Source of the DNA: Silene latifolia
Taxonomy: Eukaryota; Streptophyta; Magnoliopsida; Caryophyllales; Caryophyllaceae
Assembly: GCF_048544455.1 (NCBI RefSeq)
Contig: NC_133532.1
Span: 83,221,156 to 83,285,155, forward strand
Direction: 5' to 3'
DNA length: 64,000 nucleotides
In this document: piece by piece, positions 1-10,524 of the stretch
Layout: every line of letters starts with the position of its first letter
Position numbering within the stretch: the stretch's first letter is position 1
The notes under the pieces: generated by a model
Database searches by the model: none
What the model saw: the letters and a program-made list of their open reading frames with translations, nothing else
Told to the model about the DNA's origin: nothing
Program-made: the position numbers and the translations under genes

Positions 1-2
1 CT

Positions 3-60
3 GAATACTCGACCGAGTAGAGGATACTCGGCCGAGTATACTCTATACTCGACCGAGTAT
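3..60. repeat. three tandem ATACTCGRCCGAGTAT palindromes
   Basis: Three near-identical 16-bp palindromic units lie at about 5-20, 24-39 and 45-60. The middle one, ATACTCGGCCGAGTAT, is a perfect palindrome. They sit some 55 bp upstream of the TATA-like site of Tekay-H, in presumed U3. They resemble but are not identical to the ACTCGGTCGAGT units of Tekay-T. Confidence 0.85.
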
Positions 61-247
61 CCGGTCTGGCGAGTAATATTTCAGCGGTTTGATTCGGGAG
101 TAATTAGGGCGTTATATAATTTTGATAATCAGTTTCTAAACACTATTTACAAAACCTAATCAACGTACGACGCTCTAATCACTCCGAATCTCTCCTCTGT
201 GTGTGTAGAATCATAGCAATCGTATTCAATCCTTCATTCTTCCGTCG

Positions 248-360
248 GTAAGTCTTTATCCCCATATTTGTTGGTGATTATTCTAGGGTTTGTCTTTAAT
301 CATGAATTGGGAGAAATGGGGTTTTGCAATTAGTAATTGTGTTATGTGATTATTGTTTAG
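248..360 (+). other. putative 113-bp intron in the LTR leader
   Basis: A consensus plant donor (CG|GTAAGT at 248) and acceptor (ATTGTTTAG|G ending at 360) bracket a T-rich 113-bp stretch downstream of the TATA-like box. This fits a spliced leader within the transcribed part of the LTR. It is inferred from splice-site strings only; no transcript evidence is available. Confidence 0.4.
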
Positions 361-1185
361 GCAAAGACTTCGTAGAGGAGCCGTTCTAGTTGCTTGATTC
401 TCTTCACTGTTGTTGTTGTTAAGGTAGGGTTTCCCTACTCAGTTACTGTTATTTGAATTAAGATGTGTTTGTATTGTGTTTTACTGTTCTCTGCTGATCA
501 TCGGACTGTTGGTGTGATGGTGGTGGTTGTGATGGTGTTGTGTGGTTTGTGGTGGAGTCACTTGCGGGAGTGGCTTCACGCCCTAGTTCGCCCTCCGTGG
601 AACCTGTCACGGGAGGGGATGTGCACATTAAGGGACAGGGTTATCGCTCGTTAATGAGCGGGATTTGGGTGGGGATTGGCTGCGGTCCCCCCACTAGTAG
701 CGTGGACTACCTGTTGCGATGGGTAGTTTGGCAGGGCTACACATTTCGGTGTGTAGTCGGTTACTTTGTGAGATCGGGAGACTGGGGATGAAGGATGATC
801 AGCTGGTTACTTGTGCCTTGTCTTATTTTGATTGAGCAGTACTGACCCCAGTGTTGTTTTGTAAAATATGCGGTGATCCATTCGGGGATGGTGAGTAGCC
901 TGTGACAGGTAATGGATTTGGTGAGCTTGGGGCGGTCATGGGAGAGGCATCACGCCAGATTTAGTATCACCATCATGAGTCTTAGCATTTGTTTTGTAAT
1001 TGATAGCATTTGGATTTACATTATTGGATTTTGGAACATTATAACTTTAATACTTTACCGTATCTTAATAAATATGTTTGGGACTGTTGCTTTTGATATG
1101 TACTAACCTCGGGCAACCGAGATGGTAACAGCCTTTCATGCTGGGGTAGTCCTGGTAAGGTACCTTGGTATGAGGGGGTGTTACA

Positions 1186-2255
1186 TTATCACTATTAAAT
1201 AATATTTGCTAGATGTTTATTTAGTAATATACCTTAAAATTGACTACTAATACTCATATATTACATTAATAATATTAGTAGTATTGATGAACAATTTGGA
1301 TGAAAACTTCTCAAGTTTTAGAGAAGGAAAAATATGATTGAGAGAGGTTTGCATGTGATGAAGATGTGTACATTTTTGGAGAACAAGTGAGTGGAAAAAT
1401 AAGAACAACAAAGTGTCCTATTACACTCAAGTGGTCCGGACACTTTGCTCTTTTAAGAGCATTTTTTCTCTTCTCAAAATGTCTTTCACAATAATCTATA
1501 AGTGTAGGTAGTAGGGTATGATTATAAGGTGCGTCATAAGATATTGGAGCATCTTTCCAACAACTAAATGACAAAAGCATAAACTCCACCATCATCACAC
1601 TTTGGACGGCACACTTGTGCCTATATGGGTCAATTTTTGTCTTATAATATTTGTCCCACAAATGCTTATAAGTCTTATGATTAATTATCTTACATAATTA
1701 AATATTAATTTGATCATACAACAATTATGTGACAAATTAATAAACATATATTCACTCAACCTATTGAGTAATATTTTACCATTATATCAACATATAATGG
1801 GTCCCATAATGGCTAGTTAGTTAAATTTATAACCTCTTGTAAATGTAAATAACTAATTACCTCTACCTCGAAATATTTATAAAACCTCAACATAATTTAG
1901 TGAATTAATATATTAACCCACTAAATCGAATCTTATTTAATCACATTACAATAAGATACATATTTCCTCTCATAAATATAAATTGTTCTTATTTAAGGAA
2001 TAAATTAACTTGTATCAATATACAACTAATTAACTTTATAGATAAGGGCATCATCCTATAGGTGTGACCTTAAGGGATCAACTGACCACCACCGTCCTAC
2101 GACAGTAACGTTAAACTCTAGCAAGCCAATCGTTACTGGTTAATGTTGATCAGTTGACTATTTAATTTATCATCCCTTTCGTATTCTTATTATGAGATTT
2201 AAGAATGATTTTAAATCACGTGATCGCACTATTGTTGAGGACACATACTCCAACA
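1186..2255 (-). repeat. 3' LTR of Angela-F, distal ~265 bp missing
   Basis: It aligns with 18839-19908 by eye with scattered substitutions. The first ~265 plus-strand bases of the right-hand copy (18574-18838) are absent here because Tekay-H abuts at 1185/1186. It ends at 2255 in TACTCCAACA, the inverted form of the LTR start. Both copies contain an ORF of 116 residues on the minus strand (1311-1661 and 18964-19314), which I treat as chance because it lies wholly in LTR sequence and matches no family I know. Confidence 0.85.
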
Positions 2256-2268
2256 ATCTCCCACTTGT
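2256..2268 (-). promoter_or_regulatory. polypurine tract of Angela-F
   Basis: On the minus strand the sequence reads CAAGTGGGAGAT directly before the LTR start TGTTGGAG. This is the typical plus-strand primer of Angela-type Copia elements and it fixes both the orientation and the LTR boundary. Confidence 0.85.
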
Positions 2269-2940
2269 CCGAGACAAGTGTGCGTCACCAATTCTCTTGT
2301 CCTATTACAATCTCCCACTCAATGCAAGGTGTCTTGCAGGTCGTACTTACATTTGATCATATCTTGAGTGGTTTCCTCGATCTGGAGAGTAACTGTCTGA
2401 CCAGAATTATCTACCGTAGATACCTTCCGAGCGTGGCCACGCATTTTCAGTTCACTACTCCTTGAGTGGCCTTGAGATTTCAAACAACCCTAACAAGGGG
2501 GTGGACAATTCCTATCGCACCATTCCCTTCTTGTATCCACAGTTCATCATAACCCAAAATACACTCATTTGACCTCAGTTACGACAGTCGTAGAGCATAA
2601 ATCAAAGCCAATCAGAAATTTGTGCCAACTTGGGCGAATAGTCTTTAGTCAAAAGAATTGACTCATAAGAATACTATAGTAGCTCTTGCCACGACCAGGC
2701 TTTATGAATTACCAGAACTTTATAAGCGGTCACTGCCCGACAAAGTGTCCCATACAGTCTGTCTATGTGATCGACTAGTCATCCCATATGACTCTATGAC
2801 ACTTGAACTTGCCATCAATCGCATCACATTCTAGTTACTTTGAGACGTCACCTCCTTTAAGTAACTAGGGGCGAATACTATGTCAATCCAGTTCATTTCA
2901 ATTGGGTTCAATTTGTCTCAACAACCCATTTGGATTTAAC
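2269..2940 (-). other. Angela-F 3' internal region, no gene seen
   Basis: This is the internal sequence between the polypurine tract and the SIRE-G insertion. Open frames are short and match no family I recognise. By position it would hold the end of RNase H and the 3' untranslated region. It continues without a break at 13116 once SIRE-G and one AAAGT copy are removed. Confidence 0.6.
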
Positions 2941-2945
2941 AAAGT

Positions 2946-4378
2946 TGAAGAGTTAAGAACGATAAACACCTAAGAGGGGAGGGGGTGAATTAGGTGTACC
3001 TTTTAAGAATTTTCTCGTTTACTTGGTTAATGACTAACACAAGTAAGATCTATTAGGTACGAGTTTGAGAAACTTAATGGATTGTAAGTTCACAAACGGT
3101 ACAGCAGTTCTATGCAACAGTATGATGAACTGTTGCACAGCAATGGCAACGAGATAGGTAGATAAAAATGCAAAGGATAAACGAATGTAAAAGTAAATAA
3201 ACAAACAAGACGATGTTTTAAAAATTGGTTCAGCTCCTACTCCGGAGCCTACGTCCAACCGTTATTTTATTGCTTGTTTAGAAATTTACTCAAACTTAAC
3301 TAAACCCCTTACAATGAAAATAACTCGCCAACCTACTCCGGTTGCAATTGCTTGAAGCTACTCCGCTTCAAGACTTTCCCTTGCTCAATGCTACTCCGCT
3401 TTAAGACTTAAAGTTCTATCTCAACGGTTTACAGAGTCAGAATCTCAGTGGTTCACTTAAGAACATGGAGATTACAATTAAGACCTAAACACGAGAATCA
3501 TTGAACATATTCTTTATGCAACAGTTAAGCGAACTGATACTTGGAGATTCTAGAGCTTTGAAAAACAAGTGAAGACTTTTGAAAACAGAAAACGGTTTTG
3601 AAAATATTTGAAGAACAAAGCTTAAAATGCTGAAATGATTTTGCAAATGTTTTACAATGAGTGTTCTGAAAAGTCTTGCAATAAATGATAAATGAAGTGG
3701 CTATTTATAGAGAAATGAAGTGTGTAAGAGAAGGATCTTAACACTTCTTTAATCTAATATCCATAGGTTTGTAGTATGCATTTTCATTTAAAATTATAAA
3801 AGAACAATCAGATTGCAAGGCTCAAGGCAAAATGCATTTTTCCAAAGCAAAGAGTGTTTCCCATAAAATTTATGGGAACTCACAATTTCGCCCAAAATGG
3901 AAAAAGCAAAAGACCCATTTTTAGCATGAAAATCCACTTGCATTAATAGGATTGGCATCTTTAATTTGGCTTGGAAGAATATCCTTTTTGTTCTCAATTG
4001 TTCTTCAGATTTGGAAAAATGGTATCCTTTAGAAAACAATAAAACCTTTTGAAAGATTTTAAACACTTGTGAATTTTTCCAAAAATTCTCCATACGTTAG
4101 TACCAGAAACCCTGGTGCAACAGTCACAGGAACTGTTGCATGGTTTTGCAATCACCTATGCTTAAAGAGGATATGTTTAACTACCTCGTTTACAACATTC
4201 ATTCTAGGTAATGGGCTTTCTTGTCTTGCCTTCATCTTGATCATCTTGTTACTTTGATTAGCTTGTGGACTCTTTGATTGATCATCAATAGCTTCAATTT
4301 TGCTAAACAATTTAACTAAGAGGCAAACAATTAAATAACAAATGAAACTTGACATCATCAACCAAATGTGTTCTAACA
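2946..4378 (-). repeat. 3' LTR of SIRE-G
   Basis: It runs TGAAGAGTTAAG to TTCTAACA and is nearly identical to 11678-13110. It carries a TATAAATAG box on the minus strand at 3701-3710 and dyads of the TGCAACAGT/ACTGTTGCA type at 3113-3137, 3517-3540 (second arm decayed) and 4116-4140. Three related CTACTCCGcTTcAAG-like blocks lie at 3340-3410. Confidence 0.95.
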
Positions 4379-4392
4379 AATTCCCCCTTTGA
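4379..4392 (-). promoter_or_regulatory. polypurine tract of SIRE-G
   Basis: The minus strand reads CAAAGGGGGAATT immediately before the LTR start. This supports minus orientation and the 4378 boundary. Confidence 0.85.
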
Positions 4393-5727
4393 TGATGGCA
4401 AGTTTTAAATATGTGTTAAGTTCCCCCTAAGCCCATGGTGAGTCGGTCTTTGAACCATATTCAATAAGACATCAAATAAACATGACATGATCAAGGTGAA
4501 TGAGGGTCAACATGCTTATCCTAAGTAGAACATCTAGTCATTATAGCTAAGACATTTCCACGGTGAACGTTAGCCTAAGAGTCATTGAATGAACATAAAC
4601 ACATAATTAACATACTTCCCCCTCTTGACATCATCAAAAGAAGGATGAAAACATGTTCAAGTAGTACAAGATAAACCACCGGCAAATTGTTCGAGAAAAA
4701 CTTAAAAACAGTTCAAAGATTGCATGAGATATTAAGACAAAAAGTCAAAAGGGTTAGGAAGGCAATTTGGGCAAAAGATGGTTCGTTCATCATCATCGGG
4801 AACATTTCTTCCAAGGATTTGGACACGCTCTATGAGATATTCATTGATGGTTTTGAGCGCAACAACTTACTTCTTAAGGGTCTCATTATTGACAGCAAGC
4901 CTAGTCACAATGGTCAAAAGCTTATCTAAATTCGCATTTACCGGACCCATTGCAACAGTTGATCCAACTGTTGCACCAGACTTAAGCTTCTTGGCCGCTT
5001 TGGGATTTGATCCTCATTTTCTTTTGGTAATGGGTTTGGGTTTTGTGTTTGGATTGAGATGAGATTCAACAAGTGGTTCATCACCATCACCAAAAAGTTC
5101 TGTGATTTTGGATTTGGATTTGGAATTGGGGGTTTTCGGTAAAGAGGGGATCAAGACCATTATCAAGTACCTTGTCATAATTGTTTGGTTCATCAATTTG
5201 TTCATCATTTGGGATGAACTCATCTTCATGCATAACCTCCTTTTCTGATTTTTCGACTGGAGTATCCATATTTTCAGCAACATCATCATTTTTCCCACCT
5301 TCGGTTTCCTTTTCGTTTTCAACAATTTTTTTTTTTTTTTTTCATTTCCTTTTTCTTTTTCGACATCAACTTCCTTTTCAACAATACTTCCAGTTTCTTT
5401 TTCTTTCTCAACATCATCAACATTCTCCTTTTCTTTTCCTTTTTCGATAACAACCACTTCTTCAAAAACATCTTCAACGATCACTTTCTCTTTGTTGATT
5501 TCACTTGCCAATTCATTAAGTGTAAGCTTATCTTTCTCAAAATCAATATCGACATTAGAGTCCAACATTATTGAAATTTGAGGACTCCTCTTTAATCCAC
5601 CACGACCTCGCCCTTTGCATGTCATGGTTTTCTTTCATGCAACAGTGGACTTGACTGTTGCAGGCTTGGTAGGGGACGGTTGGGTTTTGTCGGATTTTTC
5701 GATATATGCAGCGGTTTGGGTGGCCAT
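4393..5727 (-). pseudogene. broken env-position ORF of SIRE-G (charged, Lys/Glu-rich) and its 3' flank
   Basis: Downstream of RNase H, where SIRE elements carry an env-like ORF, an ATG at 5727 starts a frame with MATQTAAYIEKSDKT that is cut by TGA after about 30 codons. The frame reopens at 5625 for about 200 codons. That part begins with a basic GRGRGGLKRS stretch, followed by an acidic/basic low-complexity region of EKEK and KKKK type. It closes at 5014, and the phase can be followed with further stops to about 4870. I see no signal peptide or clear transmembrane segment in the surviving part, so an envelope role is only positional. A 14-T run at 5329-5342 lies inside and probably marks slippage. 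The remainder to 4393 shows no gene. Confidence 0.55.
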
Positions 5728-6049
5728 TTTTTTTTTAATTTGGCAATGTATTCTGGGTTGAAGGAGTTAATAGGAAGGTCGGTTGGCTTAGTGAGGGTGT
5801 GGGTAATGAGCGCTAGTTGAGTGTAAGAGTGAAGAATTGATGCTCAAAAAGTGGGCTAGATGGAGGGATTGTCTTGATTTGAAATAAGGTGAAGTTGAGA
5901 GGCTCAATGAAATAATTCACATGCAAGTGCAAGATTTTAATTAAAATTCTAAGTCCATTTTGCATGTTGGAGATTTTGACATTTTAAAACTTTAGACGTG
6001 TACATCCCTTTTTCTAGTCAATCATATAGGAAAAATAAATTCATTAGAG

Positions 6050-7526
6050 TCACATATCACCCAACAAACCAATTTCCAACCGAATTTTTACGAATTGTTC
6101 TCTTTCCAATGGTTTTGTAAAAATGTCCGCAATTTGATTTTCTGTTTTACAAAAGTTAAGACTAATTGTTCCTTTTTCGACTTTATCACGTAAGAAATGA
6201 TGCCTAATCTCAATATGTTTAGTACGTGAATGTTGTATTGGGTTCTTTGAAATGTTAATTGCACTAGTATTATCGCAAAATATCGGAGTTGTTTCGAAGA
6301 TCATACCATAGTTGTGCAATTGTTGACGAACCCAAACGATTTGTGTGCAACGGAGCGCTGCACTGTTGTATTCACTTTCAGCCGTAGACAATGATACCGT
6401 GTTTTGCTTCTTGGATGCCCAAATGGTTAAACAAGGGCTCATGAATGTAGCAATTCCGGATGTGCTTTTTCTGTCCACCGTGCTGCCCGCGTAATCCGCA
6501 TCATAGAATCCTACAAGATCAAGTTCGTAATGAGATGGATACCAAAGATGCAAGTCTTGTGTTCCAATCAAATACTTAAAAATCCGTTTGACGGTTTTAA
6601 AGTGTGATTCCTTAGGATTTGATTGGAAACAAGCACACAAACATACGCTAAATTGAATGTCGGGTCGACTAGCGGTTAAATAAAGCAATGAACCAATCAT
6701 ACCTCGATACACCGTTTCACTAACACTCTTACCATTTTTGTCTTGATCAAGTTTAATGTTATATACCATTGGTGTAGCAACGGATTTGGCATTAGTCAAC
6801 CCAAACTTATTTCCTTCAAATACTTTTGTTGATGGATCATGGTGCCTTGATCACTTTGTTTGATTTGGAGACCAAGGAAAAATCCTAGTTCTCCCATCAT
6901 ACTCATTTCAAATTCAGAGTTTATTAGATCCGAAACGTATTTGTAAAGAACTTCACTTGTTGCATTAAAAATAATTTCATCAACATACATTTACACAAGC
7001 AACAGTTCATCGCACTGTGACATGATAAATAATGTTTTATCAACCGAACCACGATTAAATCCATTTTCAATAAAAACTTTGAAAGCCTATCATACCAAGC
7101 TCTAGGAGCCTGTTTTAAACCATAAAATGCTTTATCAAGTTTATAGACGTGGTTAGGAAAAACATTATCTATGAAGCCCGGTGGTTGTTCAATAAAAACT
7201 TCTTCATTTAGATAACCATTTAGGAAAGCGGTTTTTACATCCATTTGAAAAAGTTTAATACCATGATGTGATGCAAAAGCTATGAGTATTCGTATAGCCT
7301 CAAGCCTAGATACCGATGCAGAGGTTTCATCATAATCGATTCCTTCTTGTTGGTTATAACCTTGCACCACTAGTCTAGCTTTATTTCTTACGATTTCTCC
7401 ACTATCATCAAGCTTATTGCGGAAGACCCATCTAGTACTAATTACAGTACGATTAGATGGTCTAGAGACAAGATGCCATACCTCATTCCTCTTGACTTGA
7501 TCTAGCTCCTCTTGCATGGTTGTCAC
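6050..7526 (-). pseudogene. SIRE-G reverse transcriptase and RNase H
   Basis: The Copia RT starts near 7526 with the WHLV..RWVFRNKLDDSG motif. It continues through KARLVVQGYNQQEGIDY, FQMDVKTAFLNG and YGLKQAPRAWYDR, then shifts frame before 6990. The catalytic box is YVDEIIFNAT where the family has YVDD, so a metal-binding Asp is lost. RNase H follows at 6799-6050: SRPDIQFSVC, DADYAGSTVDRKSTSG, WASKKQNTVSLSTAESEY, FCDNTSAINISKNP, HSRTKHIEIRHHFLRD and ADIFTKPL. The frame changes and the D-to-E substitution make it non-functional. The 320 bases from 5728 to 6049 are spacer with no gene seen. Confidence 0.9.
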
Positions 7527-8067
7527 CCAACATGAGTCATTAAAAGTAATGGTGATGTGGCTAGGTTTGATTTGTGAGAGGTAGGCATTGTATGCACAAA
7601 ATTTTTGGAGGATGACCTGGTTTTTACTCCTGATTCAAGGTCACTAGTCTGATTTGTGGGAGGATAGGAGCTTTGGCATTTCCATTTTCTTGGAACAATG
7701 GTGTTGGAGGCTTCATTTGTTTCGTTTGGTTACGATGCAACGATTGCGATGGATCGCATGAGGGTGATTTTGTGAGGTTGATTGTGGATCAGTTTATGTT
7801 TGAGTAGTGAATGGTTCACTACCATCCTCATTCCCCCTGGATGAGTTAACTCTATTTAAAGATGAGGAAGGGTTAATTCCCCCTGAATTTTGGCCAGCTT
7901 CTTCATGCAACAGAGCTCTGACTGTTGCACAACTTCCTCAACCTCTTCCACCATGTCTATGTCATGACAAATCATTCTAATGTCGAAATCATCATCCTTC
8001 TCTTCATCACCAGCCTGTTCATTAGACATAAAAAAAGACTAGATTCGTCAAATATTACATGAATGCT
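7527..8067 (-). other. SIRE-G acidic linker between integrase and RT, decayed
   Basis: This is the position of the variable integrase C-terminal/RT linker of Copia elements. A Ser/Pro/Asp-rich reading can be followed in pieces but no continuous frame remains. It contains one dyad of the family-specific motif (7906-7929). Confidence 0.55.
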
Positions 8068-8980
8068 TTATTCCATTTTCATAGTCCTTTTGTTGTAAAC
8101 TTTGTAAGCTTGACTATGACTAGAATAACCAACAAATACTCCTTCATTACTACGAGCATCAAATTTACCTAGGTTGTTTTTGCCATTGTTGTGAACAAAG
8201 CATTTAATACCAAAGCATTTTAAATGTGAGATGTTAGACTTTCTTCCTCGTAGTAATTCATAAGGTGTTTCGTTAATTATTTTCTTAATCATGACTCGGT
8301 TGTAGATGTAACAAGATGTTTACGGCCTCGGCCCAAAAGTTCTTTGGTACTTTAGAGCTAATGATCATAGTCCTAGCCATGTTTTCAAGAGTTCGATTCA
8401 TTCGTTCCACAACCCCATTTTGTTGAGGGGTTCTTGAGGCCGAAAAATTATGGCTAATACCATGATCATTACAATAGTCCTCAAATGATGAATTCTCAAA
8501 TTCGGTTCCATGGTCGGATCTTAAGGATGCAAGTTTTAGACCAAATTTGTTTTGAACCATTTTAACCCAAATTAAGAATTCATCAATTGCTTGGTCTTTG
8601 GAACTTAAGAAAAGTAGCCAAACATATCTTGAAAGGTCATCTATAATCACACAAATATAGCGACTTTCACCCTTGCTAACAATACGCATGGGTCCACATA
8701 AATCAATGTGAACAAGTTCAAGGACACGAGAAGTGCTAACACAATTTTTGGATTTAAAGGAGCATTTAACTTGTTTACCTCTAACACAATCATCACAAAG
8801 TGATTTAAACTCAAATTTCATGTTAGGCATGCCATCTACTAGGTCAAGTTTCTTGAAAGTATTAAGGGTTTTAGCATTAACATGACCCAACCTTTTATGC
8901 CAAAGCACAGGGTTACTTTTGTGAACACTCATACATGATAAAGTTTGACCCGACAATGAGCATAGGTTAGTCATGTACAC
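8068..8980 (-). pseudogene. SIRE-G integrase (GAG-pre-integrase and catalytic core)
   Basis: The pre-integrase zinc region (LWHKRLGHVN, then CDDCVRGKQ) is followed by the DDE core. The Asp of VHIDLCGPM, the Asp of LRSDHGTEF and the Glu of NGVVERMNRTLE are all present, so the triad is intact. The frame runs 8980-8285. A one-base shift then moves to 8292-8068, which holds TPYELLRGRKSNISHLKCFG and GVFVGYSS. It ends in TAA where the family continues ESIHVIFDES, so that stop is a nonsense change. It is in phase with the protease upstream except for a TGA at about 9068-9070. Confidence 0.9.
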
Positions 8981-9070
8981 ATCTTTGACACGCTTACCTT
9001 CAAGAATTAACTCTCTAGTTTTACCATCAAGTATTCTACATATACTAGCATGAAATTCAACAATGTTACC

Positions 9071-9313
9071 TCAATCACACAATTGTGAAATGCTTAGAAG
9101 ATTGTGTTTCAAACCTTTGACAAGCAACACTTTGTCGACACATAGTGACTTTGACTTACCAACTTTTCCAATACCAATGATTTCACCTTGTTTGTTGTCA
9201 CCAAAAGTCACCATGCCACCTTTGTAGGCTTCTAGCGAGAGGAATTGGTTTTCTTCTCCCGTCATGTGACGAGAGCATCTACTATCTAAGTACCAATTGT
9301 TGCTGCCTCCCAC
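9071..9313 (-). pseudogene. SIRE-G protease
   Basis: Copia-type aspartic protease with WYLDSRCSRHMTGE. The active-site D-S-G has become D-S-R, which should abolish catalysis. GKVGKSKSLCVDKVLLVKGL and HNLLSISQLCD follow. The frame ends in TGA where the family has Arg (QLCDRGN), so a CGA to TGA transition, the type expected from decay of methylated CpG. The downstream 8981-9070 stretch is in the same frame and leads into integrase. Junction with gag at 9314-9329 is frameshifted. Confidence 0.88.
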
Positions 9314-9329
9314 TAATGCCTATACAAGA

Positions 9330-10394
9330 TCAAACAGTTAGTTTGGGAACCCAAACAAGTTTGGGTCCCTTCTTGACACTAGCTTGTTTCACCAAGTCTT
9401 TCTTGATCCATACCTTTTTAGCTAATTTAGTGTTCTTTTCTAGGTCACGTTTTCTCTTTTCACAATTGTTAAGCTCATGACCAGTATTACCACAGTAGTT
9501 GCAAATAACAAAATCAGGAAGTCCAGCGTACTTTCGTCTTCTAAAATCAGTTTTGCTTGGGTCCTGGTTTCGGATGCAACAGTGCGTGCTACTGTTGCAT
9601 TTGAAACCAAGTTCAGCATTCTTTGCAAGCTTTTCATACTCTTGGGACTGTTTTAGATGATATTTTAAAACATTCTGACTTCCTTCCCATTTTAGGTAAA
9701 ACATCTTAGCCTCATCTAGCTCTTTTGTTAATGTATCAATTTTAGCAAGATGATTAAGATTTAGTTGACCTACTTTGTCGAAAGCGTGTTTAGCATGTCT
9801 TACTTCATCACTAAGCAATAAACCAATTTGCTCAAGTTGCTTGTTATCTCTTTTACACAAAGTGAGGTCAGCTAGCAGAGAGTCACGTTCCTTAATTAGC
9901 GAGGACACATGTTTTGTGAGAGTCTCAATTTCCCTTTTAGACTCAGATGCAACAGTTGCATCATCTGTTGCGTGGATTTGTTCAGCCTTTTTCAGAGTTT
10001 CAGTTTGAACAAGAAGGTCATTGTTTGATTTTTGCACTCGATCTAAAGCACTTTTAACATGACTTGACTCGTCGTTCAACATTTCAGCAATTTTGACAAG
10101 ATCATCTTTTTGAATTTCGCATGTTGCAAGATCAATCAAGAGTTGGTCACGTTCTTTTGTTAGTGAGGACACAGTTTTGATGAGGGACTCATCTCCTTTG
10201 TTAGACACAGATGCAACAGTGCAGTGCTCTGTTGCATGCGTTTCATCAATCCTTTTAGCAAGAAACAAATTCTGTTTTCGAAGCTTTTTAATCTCCTTTT
10301 CAAGACTCAATGATGTACTAAGTTGATCAACCTCATTTAGACGTTCTTTCAAACCAACATTTTCTTCGGCTATGTCTTCAATTTCAGTTTGCAT
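9330..10394 (-). pseudogene. SIRE-G gag, coiled-coil half with second zinc knuckle
   Basis: This is a 354-codon frame continuing gag. It is predicted long coiled coil (heptad-rich, for example KLRKQNLFLAKRI and SSLTKERDQLLIDLA, repeated twice) followed by a CCHC knuckle CNYCGNTGHELNNC and the WVPKL motif that precedes protease in SIRE elements. A TAG just upstream and stops at 10524-10530 separate it from the proximal gag frame. Three copies of the family dyad lie inside (9575-9599, 9948-9972, 10212-10236). Two encode HAT-x3-TVAS in one frame and the third is read in another frame. Confidence 0.85.
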
Positions 10395-10524
10395 AGCCTA
10401 TAATTTATTGTTTTGGACACGACACTTATCAATGAATTGGTCTAAGAGGAGACAAACTTTGTCTTTAGAGAAAGATCGAACCTTTTTCTTGAGCTTATTT
10501 ACCTCATTGTCCAATCAATCGAGT

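Larger units (their letters stand above)
1..1185 (+). mobile_element. 3'-terminal part of a Tekay-like gypsy LTR (Tekay-H)
   Basis: The segment ends in GGGGGTGTTACA, the usual LTR end of Tekay/Del chromoviruses, and at 1186 the sequence switches abruptly to the Angela-F LTR. Its last ~100 bases, read in reverse, share the block GTTACCATCTCGG..CCCGAG and the terminal TGTAACACCCC with the Tekay-T LTR at 50439. The block GATGTGCACATTAA at 619-632 is also shared. A TATA-like TATATAAT lies near 113-120. The start and any internal region lie before the window, so whether this is a solo LTR or part of a full element is unknown. Short open frames inside it look like noise. Lineage is inferred from the termini only. 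Confidence 0.7.

Noticed and set aside
463..791. overlapping short ORFs in Tekay-H that might be a small gene
   Set aside because: Trp/Val/Gly-rich translations of a GT-rich LTR leader; no homology, and two frames are equally open.
1311..1661. 116-residue ORF present in both Angela-F LTRs (also 18964-19314)
   Set aside because: Its conservation follows from LTR duplication; no domain is recognisable and it lies wholly in LTR sequence.
5181..5450. Phe/Ser-rich plus-strand ORF
   Set aside because: Antisense shadow of the Lys/Glu-rich env-position ORF of SIRE-G.
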